Positions 28,877 to 42,528 of a stretch of 64,000 bases of DNA are shown piece after piece. The DNA comes from Planctomycetia bacterium (lineage in GTDB: Bacteria; Planctomycetota; Planctomycetia; Pirellulales; UBA1268). The notes under the pieces are model-generated. The model ran no database searches. It was given only the letters and a program-made list of their open reading frames with translations, and was not told the DNA's origin. Each line of letters begins with the position of its first letter. Position 1 is the stretch's first letter. Location: assembly GCA_014192425.1 (NCBI GenBank), contig BJHK01000003.1, positions 124,001 to 188,000 of the forward strand. The letters are read 5' to 3'. The position numbers and the translations under genes are program-made.

Positions 28877-29074
28877 TTGATCCTCGCGCTCGCAATGAGA
28901 CTGGTGAACCAGGAGCCGGGGCGGGGTTGCCCATGTCCCAAGAGCCGGCTTGAGCGGCCCAGCGGAGCCAGGATGGCGGAGCGCAGGCCGGTCTGAGTGA
29001 GCGGATGCCACGAAGGCATCCGCGAACGTCCGGCGATGGGGCGTGGGCAGCCCCGACCAGCTGCGCGCACGAGG
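28877..29074 (+). repeat. Dispersed MITE-like repeat, copy 1
   Basis: Starts TTGATCCTCGCG and shares long blocks with 44478-44713: GGGCGGGGTTGCCCATG, GAGCCGGCTTGAGCG, GGCCGGTCTGAGTGAGCGGA and CGCGAACGTCCGGCGATGGG. A perfect 9-bp hairpin GCGGATGCC-ACGAA-GGCATCCGC lies at 29001-29023. The right end (CGCACGAGG) is degraded, so the terminal inverted repeat of copy 2 is not intact here. Open frames inside it are shared between copies but look non-coding. Confidence 0.85.
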
Positions 29075-29091
29075 CTGATGCATGAAGTATC

Positions 29092-29646
29092 TCAGCGGAG
29101 CGGCGGCCACGGCGCGGTCACGCCGTACGCCAGCCGCTGCTCCTCGTCGTGCATGATCGGATCGGTGGTGACGGTGATGCACCGCAGCCGACCGGCCGGC
29201 GAAAACTCGACCTGCCACTCCAGTCCTGTGAACTCGTAAAACAGGATCGTTTCGTCGTCGTCGCAGTCACGCCACCAGCAGACCCCGCAGTCCTGGACGA
29301 AACTCTCGACGCTGACGGCCGCAAGGTGGAGGCGGCGCCCGTTGGCGACCACCTGTCCGGGAAACGACTGAAACTCCGCGTCGAGCGGATCGTGGTGCGC
29401 GATCCGATACTCGACCACGGTCCGCGTCCTGAGGCTGAAGCGGACCGACAGCCCCCGCGAGCGATAGCGCAACTCGCCGTCACGAAATCCGCTGCGCCCC
29501 TCGTCCGGACCGAGGAACGAGAGCCGGTCGAGCGGCGCGCCGAGCCGCACGCCGTTGAGAGTCGGACCGTCCAGGTCGAACGTCAGGTCGTCCGTGGATG
29601 CCAGCCAGCGGCGGGTGGGATTCGGCGGACCGAAGAATGAAAGCAT
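29092..29646 (-). CDS. Hypothetical cytoplasmic protein
   Basis: 184 residues from ATG 29646 (MLSFFGPPNPTRRW); ATG 29715 in the same frame would add 23 residues. I recognise no family. The sequence is rich in beta-strand patterns (LSVRFSLRTRTVVEYRIAHH, WQVEFSPAGRLRCITVTTDP) and contains VQDCGVCWWRDCDDDETI, with paired Cys and acidic residues. No signal peptide is seen. It is divergent from secA and its stop lies 18 bases from dispersed repeat copy 1. A small all-beta protein of unknown role is the most that can be said. Confidence 0.65.
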   Translation of the reverse strand: MLSFFGPPNPTRRWLASTDDLTFDLDGPTLNGVRLGAPLDRLSFLGPDEGRSGFRDGELRYRSRGLSVRFSLRTRTVVEYRIAHHDPLDAEFQSFPGQVVANGRRLHLAAVSVESFVQDCGVCWWRDCDDDETILFYEFTGLEWQVEFSPAGRLRCITVTTDPIMHDEEQRLAYGVTAPWPPLR

Positions 29647-29832
29647 GCGGGCGGACGGCCGGCGGCGAAGGAAACCGGGGACGAGCGGGGCATGGGCGGC
29701 CCCGAACACCCGCATCGTCGGGTCCACAATGGGGTGCGTCCAGCGTACTGCGACGTGGTCCGCGACGGGCACCGGTGGCCGCTTTCCGCGGCATCGACAC
29801 GGCGCCGCGGGAGTTCGGGCCGCACTCTCGCC

Positions 29833-29862
29833 TTGACCCCTGCACCGATTCCCCGCGACAAT
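29833..29862 (+). promoter_or_regulatory. Candidate sigma-70-type promoter for secA
   Basis: TTGACC (29833-29838), an 18-base spacer, then GACAAT (29857-29862), about 125 bases before the secA start. It is in the 342-bp divergent gap 29647-29988, which otherwise shows no gene or repeat. The -35 matches five of six consensus bases and the -10 four of six. Confidence 0.35.
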
Positions 29863-29988
29863 CGCATCCCTGTCGGCCTGCGCCCGGTCGGGTGCGGGCC
29901 GCGGCCTGCGCAGAAACTCCGCCCCCGGGCTCGTGCCCGGGCACGGTCGCCGCACAACGCCACCGCTCCCATCCGCCGAACCCCATTC

Positions 29989-33501
<3,513 letters not shown>

Positions 33502-33535
33502 CCGCAGCCCCGCCGGCACGTCCCCAGAGCGTCGT

Positions 33536-34480
33536 ATGCGCCTTGCCCCGACCTTCCTCAGCGTGCTGATCGTCGCGGCGCCGGCCGGCGATCGCGCCGG
33601 CGCCGAACCCGCCCGGCCCGACGCCGTGGTGGAGAACAGTCTGGGCATGACGTTCGTCCGCGTGCCGCCGGGCATGTTCGTGATGGGTTCGCCGGCGGAG
33701 GAACCAGGGCGCGAGCGGCAGGAGACGCCCCACGAGGTCGTAATCAGCCGCGGCTTCCTCCTCGGCCGCCACGAGGTGACCGTCGGTCAGTTCGAACGGT
33801 TCGTGCGCGACACCGGCCGGCGCACCGACGCCGAGCGGGACGGCAAGGGAGCCTACGGCATCGACGCCGCCGGGAAGATCGGCGAGATGGAGCCGCAGTT
33901 CACCTGGCGCAGCCCGGGATTCGCCCAGGCCGACGACCACCCGGTCGTGGACGTGACCTGGGACGACGCCCAGGCCTTCTGCGCGTGGCTCGGCAGCCGC
34001 GAGGGCCGCCGCTACCGACTGCCGACGGAGGCGGAGTGGGAGTACGCCTGCCGCGCCGGTACAAAAACTCCCTACCAGCACGGCGCCGATCCCGAAGGCC
34101 TGGCAGACCGCGGCAACATCGCCGACGCCACGGCCCGCCGGCGTTACCCGGCGTGGACGATCGGCATCCGGGCTGAGGACGGCCACGTCTGCACGGCGCC
34201 CGTCGGCAGCTTCAGGCCCAACGCCTTCGGCCTGTTCGACATGCACGGCAACGTCTGGGAGTGGTGTGCCGATCGCTACGTGCCCGGCTCCTTCACGGCC
34301 GAGCGTCGGACCGATCCGCCGGGCCCGGCGGCGGGCAACGACCGGGTGCAGCGCGGCGGCGGCTGGTCGAGCGACTGGCCGAAGGCCCGCTCCGCCGCCC
34401 GGATCGGCCGCGATGCGGCCGGCTATCGGGGCTGCTACCTCGGCTTCCGCGTGATCCTCGTCGAGGAGCCGGCGCGATGA
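33536..34480 (+). CDS. Formylglycine-generating enzyme (SUMF1)-fold protein
   Basis: 314 residues: signal peptide (1-23), then an FGE-sulfatase domain from about 32 ([20 protein letters not shown]), with [76 protein letters not shown] and YLGFRVIL. True formylglycine-generating enzymes have a Cys pair near the C-terminus (RGGSW..C...RxAxR context); here [16 protein letters not shown] has no Cys, so catalysis of sulfatase activation is unlikely. Planctomycetes carry many such exported paralogues. It is followed by an SMR gene with an ATGA overlap. Confidence 0.9.
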   Translation: MRLAPTFLSVLIVAAPAGDRAGAEPARPDAVVENSLGMTFVRVPPGMFVMGSPAEEPGRERQETPHEVVISRGFLLGRHEVTVGQFERFVRDTGRRTDAERDGKGAYGIDAAGKIGEMEPQFTWRSPGFAQADDHPVVDVTWDDAQAFCAWLGSREGRRYRLPTEAEWEYACRAGTKTPYQHGADPEGLADRGNIADATARRRYPAWTIGIRAEDGHVCTAPVGSFRPNAFGLFDMHGNVWEWCADRYVPGSFTAERRTDPPGPAAGNDRVQRGGGWSSDWPKARSAARIGRDAAGYRGCYLGFRVILVEEPAR

Positions 34481-34809
34481 TCCACTGGGCGTACCTGGCG
34501 ATCGCCATCGCCGCCGAAGTGCTGGGAACGAGCTTCCTGCGCGCGGCCGCCGGATTCACGAAACCGTTGCCGACGCTGGTCGTGGTCGCCGGCTACGGCA
34601 TCGCGTTCTACTTCCTGTCGCTGACACTCGACCGGATCCCGACCGGCATCGCCTACGCGGTCTGGTCGGGTGTCGGCGTGACCCTCGTCGCCGCGATCGG
34701 CTGGGCCTTCCACGGCCAGAAGCTCGACGCGGCGGCGCTCGTCGGCATCGGCCTGATCATCGCCGGCGTGATCGTGCTCAATCTGTTCTCGAAGTCCGCG
34801 GCCCACTGA
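34477..34809 (+). CDS. Small multidrug resistance (SMR/EmrE-type) transporter
   Basis: 110 residues with four transmembrane helices, the normal SMR size. The essential Glu near residue 13 is present in [46 protein letters not shown] matches helices 2-3, and [14 protein letters not shown] helix 4. SMR proteins exchange protons for cationic drugs, polyamines or guanidinium; the substrate is not readable. The four-base overlap with the preceding FGE-fold gene implies coupling, although no functional link is evident. Confidence 0.93.
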   Translation: MIHWAYLAIAIAAEVLGTSFLRAAAGFTKPLPTLVVVAGYGIAFYFLSLTLDRIPTGIAYAVWSGVGVTLVAAIGWAFHGQKLDAAALVGIGLIIAGVIVLNLFSKSAAH

Positions 34810-34834
34810 CCCGACGCCACGGCTGCCGCCGACC

Positions 34835-36145
34835 ATGCCCATGCTGCTGAACGTCGTCTACCTCGCGGCGCTCGTGGCTCTGCTCCCCTGGGTGGCCTGG
34901 AGGCGGCTCTCTGGCGGCCGCCCCGTGGCCGCCCTGTGGACAAGGTTCAGCGGCGACATCGCCCCGTTCCCGGCGTCGGGAGCCGCGGCCCGGATCTGGA
35001 TGCACGGCGTGAGCGTCGGGGAGGTGCAGCTGCTGGCGACGCTGGCGGCGGAGGTCGCCGTCCAGGCCGCCGGCGCCGGACGGACCGTGGAGTGCGTGGC
35101 CTCGAGTTCCACCACCACGGGGCTCGAGGTGGCGGGCCGCAGGTTCGGGCCCGCCCGGGTCTTCCCCTGCCCGCTCGACTTGACGTGGGCGGTCGCGCGG
35201 GTGCTCGACCGGGTGCGGCCCGACCTCCTCGTGCTCGGTGAGCTCGAGCTCTGGCCCAACCTGCTGGCCGCGGCCCGCCGGCGTGGCATTCCCGTGGTCG
35301 TCGTCAATGCGCGGATGAGCGAACGCAGCGCCGCCGGCTACCGGCGCATCGGTTGGCTGGTGCGCCGCATGCTCGGACAGGTGTCGCTCGTCGTCGCCCG
35401 GTCGCGGGCCGACGGCGACCGATTCGCCGCGGCCGGCGCGAACAGGGTGGTCGTCGCCGGCTCGATGAAGTTCGACGGCGTGCGCGGCGACCGCGGGGCG
35501 CCGGAGATCGACCGGCTGCGCCGGCTCGCCGGCTTCTCCCCCGACGACGTCGTGTTCCTCGCCGGGAGCACGCAGGATCCGGAGGAGCGGCTCGCGGCCG
35601 AGGCCTTCCTGGCGGCCCGTCAACGGCATCCGTCCCTGCGGCTGGTCGTGGTGCCGCGGCACGTCGAGCGCACGCCGGAGATCGGCGGCCTGCTCGATGG
35701 GCTCGGGCTGCGCTGGCAGACCCGCAGCAGACTCGAGGCCGACAGCCCCGACCCGCAGGCCCGCGTCCTCCTCATAGACACGACCGGGGAACTTTCCCAG
35801 TGGTGGGGCACGGCGACGATCGCCTTCGTCGGCGGCAGTCTCGACGGCCAGCGTGGCGGCCAGAACATGCTCGAGCCGGCGGCCTACGGCGCGGCCGTCG
35901 CCTTCGGGCCCCACACCGGGAACTTCCGCGACGAGGTCGCCGTCCTGCTGGCCAGCGACGCCGCGGAGGTCGTCGCGGACGGCCCTGGGCTCACGGCCTT
36001 CGTCGGCCGCTGCCTGGCCGAGCCCGGCTGGGCCGCCGACCGGGGCAGCCGCGCCGCGGCAGGCGTCGCCGCCGGCCGCGGCGCCACGCCCCTCACGGCC
36101 CGGCTCCTGCTCGAATGCCTGGCCAGGACGGCGGACTCCCGCTGA
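34835..36145 (+). CDS. waaA: 3-deoxy-D-manno-octulosonic acid (Kdo) transferase
   Basis: 436 residues of the glycosyltransferase 30 family. It has an N-terminal membrane anchor (1-21) and the acceptor-domain signature WMHGVSVGEVQLLATL. The catalytic Glu region is LGELELWPNLL (in the ETELWPN position). CMP-Kdo-side features are AGSTQDPEE, VVVPRHVERTPEI, and FVGGSLDGQRGGQNMLEPAAYGAAVAFGPHTGNF. It adds Kdo to lipid A at the inner membrane, which implies a lipopolysaccharide-type outer membrane. It starts 25 bases after the SMR gene. Length is normal (about 420-430). Confidence 0.95.
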   Translation: MPMLLNVVYLAALVALLPWVAWRRLSGGRPVAALWTRFSGDIAPFPASGAAARIWMHGVSVGEVQLLATLAAEVAVQAAGAGRTVECVASSSTTTGLEVAGRRFGPARVFPCPLDLTWAVARVLDRVRPDLLVLGELELWPNLLAAARRRGIPVVVVNARMSERSAAGYRRIGWLVRRMLGQVSLVVARSRADGDRFAAAGANRVVVAGSMKFDGVRGDRGAPEIDRLRRLAGFSPDDVVFLAGSTQDPEERLAAEAFLAARQRHPSLRLVVVPRHVERTPEIGGLLDGLGLRWQTRSRLEADSPDPQARVLLIDTTGELSQWWGTATIAFVGGSLDGQRGGQNMLEPAAYGAAVAFGPHTGNFRDEVAVLLASDAAEVVADGPGLTAFVGRCLAEPGWAADRGSRAAAGVAAGRGATPLTARLLLECLARTADSR

Positions 36146-36258
36146 TGGCCCGGGGCAGTTGCCGGCCGCGGTCCCGCCCCCGATAATCCGGATCCGTCCG
36201 CGGACCGTCGTCCCGGCAACGTTTTCCATCCCCTCTTCAAACGCACGAGGCGCATTCC

Positions 36259-37437
<1,179 letters not shown>

Positions 37438-37442
37438 ACCGC

Positions 37443-38276
37443 ATGTCCGTGCTTCCCGGGCTGGTGACGTTCATGGACCGTGGCGCCGGTTCTCCGGCCG
37501 CCGCGTCCGCGAACGGCGGGTTTGGCGATCGGGACGTGGTCGTGACGTTCGCCCGGGTGGCCGGCTGGTTCGGCGGCCTGCTGCTCGCGGCCTGCGGCCT
37601 GCTCGTGGCGGGTCGGCGGCTCGCGGGCGCGTTCGCCATGCTCCCCGGCCCGTGGGAGTTCGCGATCCTGCTCGGCGGCGGGGCGGCTGTGCTCGCGATG
37701 ACGTCACAGGCCTGCCGCATCGGGACGGCACGGGCCGGGTTCATCCTCGCCTGCTGCGGCTTCGCTGCCACCCTCCTCGCCGTCGGGCTGCCGGCCGACC
37801 GCGGCTCGTGGATGGCGGCGCCGACGCCGCTCGTGGCCTGTGCCGCGGCGGCGGCCGCCCTGCTCGCGCCGGCATGCAGCGGCCCGGCGACGCTCCTGCG
37901 TCGGCCCCGCCCCACTCCGCCAGCGCCGGCGGAACGCCGCGTCCGCCGACCGCGTTCTCGGCGCTCCCCGCCCCCCGGCCGCCTCAGCCAGCGGCAGCAG
38001 CGGTACGTGCTCTCCTCAGGCGCGGAGTGCATCCGCGGCCGGATCCAGCTCGAGGTTCCTGCCGGTGCGCGAACGGTGCACGGGCACCTCGGCTTCTGCC
38101 CCGCGTTCGGCACGATGCCGGAGGTGAAGGTCGAGACTCCCTACGACGGTGTCGAGGCGACGGTCACGGCCGCCGAGATCGTGCCCTGGGGCGTGCGGAT
38201 CGAGTGCCGGCTGGCCGAGCCGGCCGAGGAGCCGATCATGATCCCGGTGCTCGTACGGGCGACGGCACGAACCTGA
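37443..38276 (+). CDS. Hypothetical multi-pass membrane protein
   Basis: 277 residues, starting five bases after metK stops. Three to four hydrophobic segments lie at about 41-140 (VAGWFGGLLLAACGLLVAG, FAILLGGGAAVLAMT, AGFILACCGFAATLLAVGL, PLVACAAAAAALLAP). A basic Pro/Arg-rich linker (150-190) and a soluble C-terminal beta-rich domain (190-277, GRIQLEVPAGARTVHGHLGFCPAFG) follow. The C-terminal domain might bind a ligand or protein, but I recognise no family. Coupling to metK may be incidental. Confidence 0.6.
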   Translation: MSVLPGLVTFMDRGAGSPAAASANGGFGDRDVVVTFARVAGWFGGLLLAACGLLVAGRRLAGAFAMLPGPWEFAILLGGGAAVLAMTSQACRIGTARAGFILACCGFAATLLAVGLPADRGSWMAAPTPLVACAAAAAALLAPACSGPATLLRRPRPTPPAPAERRVRRPRSRRSPPPGRLSQRQQRYVLSSGAECIRGRIQLEVPAGARTVHGHLGFCPAFGTMPEVKVETPYDGVEATVTAAEIVPWGVRIECRLAEPAEEPIMIPVLVRATART

Positions 38277-38291
38277 AGGCACCTTCCACCG

Positions 38292-38405
38292 ATGGCACGC
38301 TGGCCCCGACACGCATGGACGACGCTCTTCACCTACGGGCTGATCTTCGCCGGATTTCCCCTGCTCGCGACCCTGTTCTGGATGTGGGTCCGCGGCCGCC
38401 TCTGA
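38292..38405 (+). CDS. 37-residue single-pass membrane microprotein
   Basis: Reads MARWPRHAWTTLFTYG, then LIFAGFPLLATLFWMWV and ends RGRL. A basic start, one hydrophobic helix of about 20 residues (residues 12-32) and a basic tail give it the look of a genuine small membrane protein rather than noise. It lies 15 bases after the preceding membrane protein gene and 16 bases before the pyrophosphorylase start, so it fills a gap in a tight gene run. No clear ribosome site. Function unknown. Confidence 0.45.
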   Translation: MARWPRHAWTTLFTYGLIFAGFPLLATLFWMWVRGRL

Positions 38406-38421
38406 ATTCCTTTCCCACACC

Positions 38422-39867
38422 GTGAGCCTCACATCCACCGCCATGCCGTTCCCCGAAGGCCTCGACCCGCGCATCGCGGAGCAGCTTCACGACGCCGGCC
38501 AGGCCGCGATCCTTGCCGCCTGGCCGCGGCTCCCGGCGGACTGTCGGGACACGCTGGCCGCGGACCTGGCCGCCGTCGACTGGACGCTGCTCGCCGAGAT
38601 GCGCGGCCTCGTCGCCCGCCGGGCCGCCGGCAGGGGGGCGGCCACGGCCGGTCCCGACCTCGCCGACGCCGTGACGCCCCCGTGCATCGTGCTCGGCGAC
38701 GCCCGGAACGCCATCGCCCCCGGCCGTGCCGCGGACCGCGGTGCCGCGGCGCTCGGCGCGGGACGGGTTGGCGCGGTGCTGGTGGCCGGCGGCCAGGGAT
38801 CCCGGCTCGGGTACGACGGCCCGAAGGGCTGCTATCCGATCGGCCCGGTGTCGGGGAACTCACTGTTCCGCCTGCTCCTCGGCAAGCTGGCCGCGGTTCG
38901 CCGGCGGCACGGCCGCCCGGTTCCGCTGGCGATCATGACGAGCGCTGCCACCGACGAGGCAACGCGGGAATTCCTCCCCCGCGATGGATGGTGCGGCCTC
39001 GATCCTGCCGACGTCCGCATCTTCCGCCAGGCGAGCCTCCCCGCGCTCGATGCCACGACCGGGGAGATGCTCCGTGACCAGCCCGGCCGGCTGGCCCTCG
39101 CCCCCGACGGCCACGGCGGCATGCTCACCGCGCTCGCGGCCGACGGCCTGCTCGACTGGTTCGCCAGCCGTGGCGTGGAGCATGTCGTCTCCTTCCAGGT
39201 CGACAACCCGCTGGCGCTCCCGCTGCATCCCGAGTTCCTCGGCTATCACCTGCTCACGGGTGCCGAATTCAGCACCCAGGTCGTGCTCAAGCAGGAGCCC
39301 GGGGAACGGGTGGGGGCCGTGATCGAGTCCGGCGGCGTGCACCGGGTCATCGAGTACAGCGACCTGTCCCCCGAGCTCGCCGCGGCGCGGCTGCCCGACG
39401 GCCGGCTCCGCTTCCACGCCGGCAGCATCGCCGTGCACGCCTTCGCCCGCCCGTTCCTCGAGCGGGCCGCCGCCACGGCCGGATCGCTGCCGCTGCATGT
39501 CGCATTCAAGGCCCTGCCGTGCGTGGACGGCGACGGCGTGCGGCACGTGCCGGCGCGCCCGAACGCGATCAAGTTCGAGCGGTTCATCTTCGACCTCATG
39601 CCGCTGGCCCGCCGGGTGTGCGTCGTGCAGATCGAGGCGGCCGACGGGTTCGCGCCGCTGAAGAACGCGGCCGGCGCGGCCGCGGACACCGCCGACCATG
39701 TCCGGGCGGCGCTTGTCGCGCAGGCGCGGCGGCTGCTGGCGGCGCGCGGGGTCGACGTCGCGGCAGGGGTGCCGGTCGAGCTCGACGCCGCCCACGTCAT
39801 CGACGAGCATGACATCGACCTGCCGCGGGGCGCGCGGATCGACGTCCCGACCGTGGTGGGAACCTGA
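38422..39867 (+). CDS. UDP-sugar/UDP-N-acetylhexosamine pyrophosphorylase family protein
   Basis: 481 residues from GTG 38422; ATG 38443 is an equally plausible start. Eukaryote-type UAP/UDPGP family: nucleotide loop VLVAGGQGSRLGYDGPKGCYPI (near 114-135), SFQVDNPLALPLHPEFLGYH, and sugar-site RPNAIKFERFIFDLMP. It would form a UDP-sugar (probably UDP-GlcNAc or a related hexose) from UTP and a sugar 1-phosphate. Planctomycetes often carry this type, distinct from bacterial GlmU. It is followed 35 bases later by a mannose-1-phosphate guanylyltransferase, so the two probably serve polysaccharide precursor supply. Confidence 0.88.
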   Translation: MSLTSTAMPFPEGLDPRIAEQLHDAGQAAILAAWPRLPADCRDTLAADLAAVDWTLLAEMRGLVARRAAGRGAATAGPDLADAVTPPCIVLGDARNAIAPGRAADRGAAALGAGRVGAVLVAGGQGSRLGYDGPKGCYPIGPVSGNSLFRLLLGKLAAVRRRHGRPVPLAIMTSAATDEATREFLPRDGWCGLDPADVRIFRQASLPALDATTGEMLRDQPGRLALAPDGHGGMLTALAADGLLDWFASRGVEHVVSFQVDNPLALPLHPEFLGYHLLTGAEFSTQVVLKQEPGERVGAVIESGGVHRVIEYSDLSPELAAARLPDGRLRFHAGSIAVHAFARPFLERAAATAGSLPLHVAFKALPCVDGDGVRHVPARPNAIKFERFIFDLMPLARRVCVVQIEAADGFAPLKNAAGAAADTADHVRAALVAQARRLLAARGVDVAAGVPVELDAAHVIDEHDIDLPRGARIDVPTVVGT

Positions 39868-39902
39868 GGCACGCCGCACCTCGCGGCACTGGAGGAGAAA
39901 CA

Positions 39903-40985
39903 ATGCTGCATGCGATCGTGATGGCGGGCGGATCGGGAACCCGCTTCTGGCCGGCGAGCCGGACGAACCTGCCGAAGCAACTGCTGCCGCTGGCCGGCCC
40001 GCGGACGCTGCTCGAAGACACCGTCGACAGGCTCGCGGGACTGGTGCCGCCGGAGCGGACCCTGATCGTGACCGCGGCCCGGCTCGTGCCGCCGATCCGG
40101 GCGCTGCTGCCGGGCTTTCCCCCTGCCGGACTCGTCGGCGAGCCCTGCAAGCGCGACACGGCTCCCTGCATCGGCCTCGCGGCGCTGCTCGTGGCCCGGC
40201 ACGATCCACAGGCGACGATGGCGGTCATGCCCTCAGACCACGTCATTCGACCGGCCGAGCGGTTCCGCGACGCGATCCGCCAGGCCGCGGCGCTCGTGGA
40301 CGAGGCACCAGAGCGGCTCGTCACCTTCGGCATCCGACCCACCTATCCCGCCGAAGGCTTCGGCTACATCCAGCAGGGAGCGGCGCTCGCGACCGCCGCC
40401 GGCGACGCGCCGGCCCATGCCGTGGCCCGATTCCGGGAGAAGCCGCCGGCGAGCGTGGCCCGCGACTACCTCGCCGCGGGCAACTACCTGTGGAACTCCG
40501 GGATCTTCGTCTGGCGGGCGGCGACGATCATCGCCGGTCTGGAGGAGCGGCAGCCGGAGATGCTCGCCCGGCTGCGGACGATCGCCGCGGCCTGGGACGG
40601 GCCCGATCGCGACACCGTGTTCGCCGCGGAGTTCGCCGCCATCCGCGGCATCTCCATCGACTACGCCGTCTTGGAGCAGGCCCGCGACGTGGCCGTCATC
40701 GAGGCCCCGTTCTCGTGGGACGACCTCGGAGGATGGTCGGCGGTCGCCCGGCAACAGGCCGCCGACGACCGCGGAAACACCGTCGTCGGCCGGCACATCG
40801 GCATCGATTCCACCGGCACCATCGTGCATGCCGCGGGGGGGCATCTCGTCGTCACGATCGGCCTCGAGGATATGCTTGTGGTGCACACGCCCGACGCCAC
40901 GCTGGTCGCCGACCGGGCCCGCGAGGAGGCGGTGAAGGCCGTGGTGACGGAACTCGAGAACCGGGGATGGACGGAATACCTGTGA
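39903..40985 (+). CDS. manC: Mannose-1-phosphate guanylyltransferase
   Basis: 360 residues with a GGAGG-type ribosome site upstream. GDP-mannose is formed from GTP and mannose 1-phosphate. Motifs are VMAGGSGTRFWPASR (6-20), PKQLLPL, MPSDHVI, EGFGYIQ, REKPPASVA, YLWNSGIFVWRA and FSWDDLGGWSA. It ends at the nucleotidyltransferase plus short beta-helix part, with no C-terminal phosphomannose isomerase domain, so it is a monofunctional form. The stop overlaps the next gene's GTG start by four bases. Confidence 0.95.
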   Translation: MLHAIVMAGGSGTRFWPASRTNLPKQLLPLAGPRTLLEDTVDRLAGLVPPERTLIVTAARLVPPIRALLPGFPPAGLVGEPCKRDTAPCIGLAALLVARHDPQATMAVMPSDHVIRPAERFRDAIRQAAALVDEAPERLVTFGIRPTYPAEGFGYIQQGAALATAAGDAPAHAVARFREKPPASVARDYLAAGNYLWNSGIFVWRAATIIAGLEERQPEMLARLRTIAAAWDGPDRDTVFAAEFAAIRGISIDYAVLEQARDVAVIEAPFSWDDLGGWSAVARQQAADDRGNTVVGRHIGIDSTGTIVHAAGGHLVVTIGLEDMLVVHTPDATLVADRAREEAVKAVVTELENRGWTEYL

Positions 40986-42049
40986 GTCTGCGACGCCGGA
41001 CCGCAGCCGCGCCGGCGCTGATCGTCGCCTGGGCCGCGCTGACGCCGGTCGCCCCGGCCGCGTTCTCTTGGGCTGGCGAGCCACCGGCGTCGAGATCGGC
41101 CACCGCGCCGGCTCCCGGAGGCGTGCCTCTCGCGGAGGTCGCCGCCCGCGATGCCCGCTGGCTCGAGGCCGCCCGGCGCGCCAGCGAGTCGCTGGTCTGG
41201 ACCGACGAGGAGGTGCGCCACGACTGGCGGCTGCAGCGCCGCCCCGGGTCCGATGCCTGTCGGATTCTCGACCCCGCCGACGCGGTCGTGAAGGCGGGCA
41301 ACACGGCCGAGTGCCGCGCGGCGTTCGCCCGCATCGCCGCGACGGAATCGCTACCGGCGGTCCGCGACGAGACCGTCATCCTCCTCCACGGCCTGGGCGA
41401 GGGGCGGGATTCGATGCTGCCCTTGGCCGCGCACCTGCGCCGCTCGCTCGACGCGACCGTCCTGTTGTACGGCTACGCGAGCGTGAAGGCCGACATCGAC
41501 GCCCATGGCCAGGCCCTGGCCCGGATGGTGGGGGCGCTGCCGCGGTCCACGCGGCTGAACTTCGTCGGCCACAGCCTCGGCAACCTCGTGATCCGGCGCT
41601 GGATGTCCGTCGCCGACCCCGCCGACCTCGCCCGGGCCCGCCGCGTGGTGATGCTCGGTCCGCCAAACCAGGGCTCCGACCTGGCCCGGATGGCGGCCCG
41701 GATCTGGGGCGTGGCCGCCCGGGCCGAGGGCGCCGCCCGCGACCTGCTCGTCGAATGGCCGGCCGTGACGGAGAAACTCGCCGTCCCCCCCTGCCCGTTC
41801 GGGATCGTCGCCGGTGGCACGGGGACCGAGCAGGGCTTCAGCCCGCTCCTCGACGGGGACGACGATGCCGTCGTCCGCGTCGCCGAAACGCGGCTCGAGG
41901 GGGCCGATGACTTCCTCGTCGTCCCGGTCCACCATGCCGCGATGATGCGGCATGCCGACGTGCAGCGGGCCACGGAGTCGTTTCTCAAGACGGGCCGCTT
42001 CGTCCGGCCCGGGACCGCGGGCGACGCCGGCCCGGCGGCCGCGCCATGA
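40982..42049 (+). CDS. Secreted alpha/beta-hydrolase (lipase-like)
   Basis: 355 residues from GTG 40982, which overlaps the manC stop (GTGA); ATG 40967 would add five residues. A signal peptide (1-30) and an Ala/Pro linker precede an alpha/beta-hydrolase domain. It shows the oxyanion-region VILLHGLGEGRDSM, the nucleophile elbow GHSLGN (Ser near residue 198), LGPPNQGSD, a late DGDDDAVVRV acid region and a VPVHHAAMM histidine. It resembles PGAP1/lipase-class esterases of unknown substrate. Coupled upstream to manC and downstream (ATGA) to ruvX. Confidence 0.88.
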   Translation: MSLRRRTAAAPALIVAWAALTPVAPAAFSWAGEPPASRSATAPAPGGVPLAEVAARDARWLEAARRASESLVWTDEEVRHDWRLQRRPGSDACRILDPADAVVKAGNTAECRAAFARIAATESLPAVRDETVILLHGLGEGRDSMLPLAAHLRRSLDATVLLYGYASVKADIDAHGQALARMVGALPRSTRLNFVGHSLGNLVIRRWMSVADPADLARARRVVMLGPPNQGSDLARMAARIWGVAARAEGAARDLLVEWPAVTEKLAVPPCPFGIVAGGTGTEQGFSPLLDGDDDAVVRVAETRLEGADDFLVVPVHHAAMMRHADVQRATESFLKTGRFVRPGTAGDAGPAAAP

Positions 42050-42528
42050 GCGATTCCCTGTCGCAGCCGATTCCTGCCGGCCGCGTGGCCGGCGTCGATT
42101 ACGGCCGGCGGCGGATCGGCATCGCCGTCTGCGACGCCGAGCGGATCCTCGCCAGTCCGCTCTGCATCCACCACACGACGGGCGATCGGGCCGTCGACGC
42201 CGCCTTCTTTCGGGGGCTCGTCGGGGCGGAGTCGCTGGTCGGCTTCGTCGTCGGGCTGCCGGTGCACGCCGACGGGACCGACAGCGCGATGTCGGTCGAA
42301 GTCGAGCGGTTCGGAGCCTGGCTGACGAGGACCACGGGCCTGCCCGTGGCATTTCACGACGAGCGGTACAGCTCGCGCGAGGCGGCCGGGCTGCTTGCCG
42401 GCGTGGGCCTGACCCGCGGCCGCAAGAAGGAACGCGCCGATGCCGTGGCCGCCCAGGTCGTGCTCGCGTCGTGGATCGAGGCGCGGCAGCACGGCGCGGC
42501 CGATTCGACTCCGGGGCCGCTCGCATGA
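42046..42528 (+). CDS. ruvX: RuvX/YqgF Holliday-junction resolvase-like protein
   Basis: 160 residues of the RNase H-like YqgF family: GVDYGRRRIGIAVCDAE (catalytic Asp near residue 18), VVGLPVHADG, FHDERYSSREA (Glu) and the closing ADAVAAQVVLASWIE (Asp). Family members resolve Holliday junctions or process pre-16S rRNA ends. Length is slightly above the usual 140 because of N- and C-terminal extensions. ATGA overlaps on both sides place it in the same coupled run as the lipase-like and SDR genes. Confidence 0.94.
   Translation: MSDSLSQPIPAGRVAGVDYGRRRIGIAVCDAERILASPLCIHHTTGDRAVDAAFFRGLVGAESLVGFVVGLPVHADGTDSAMSVEVERFGAWLTRTTGLPVAFHDERYSSREAAGLLAGVGLTRGRKKERADAVAAQVVLASWIEARQHGAADSTPGPLA

Noticed and set aside
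36146-36258. SAM riboswitch ahead of metK
   Set aside because: The 113-base leader shows none of the conserved stems or core bases of known SAM riboswitch classes.
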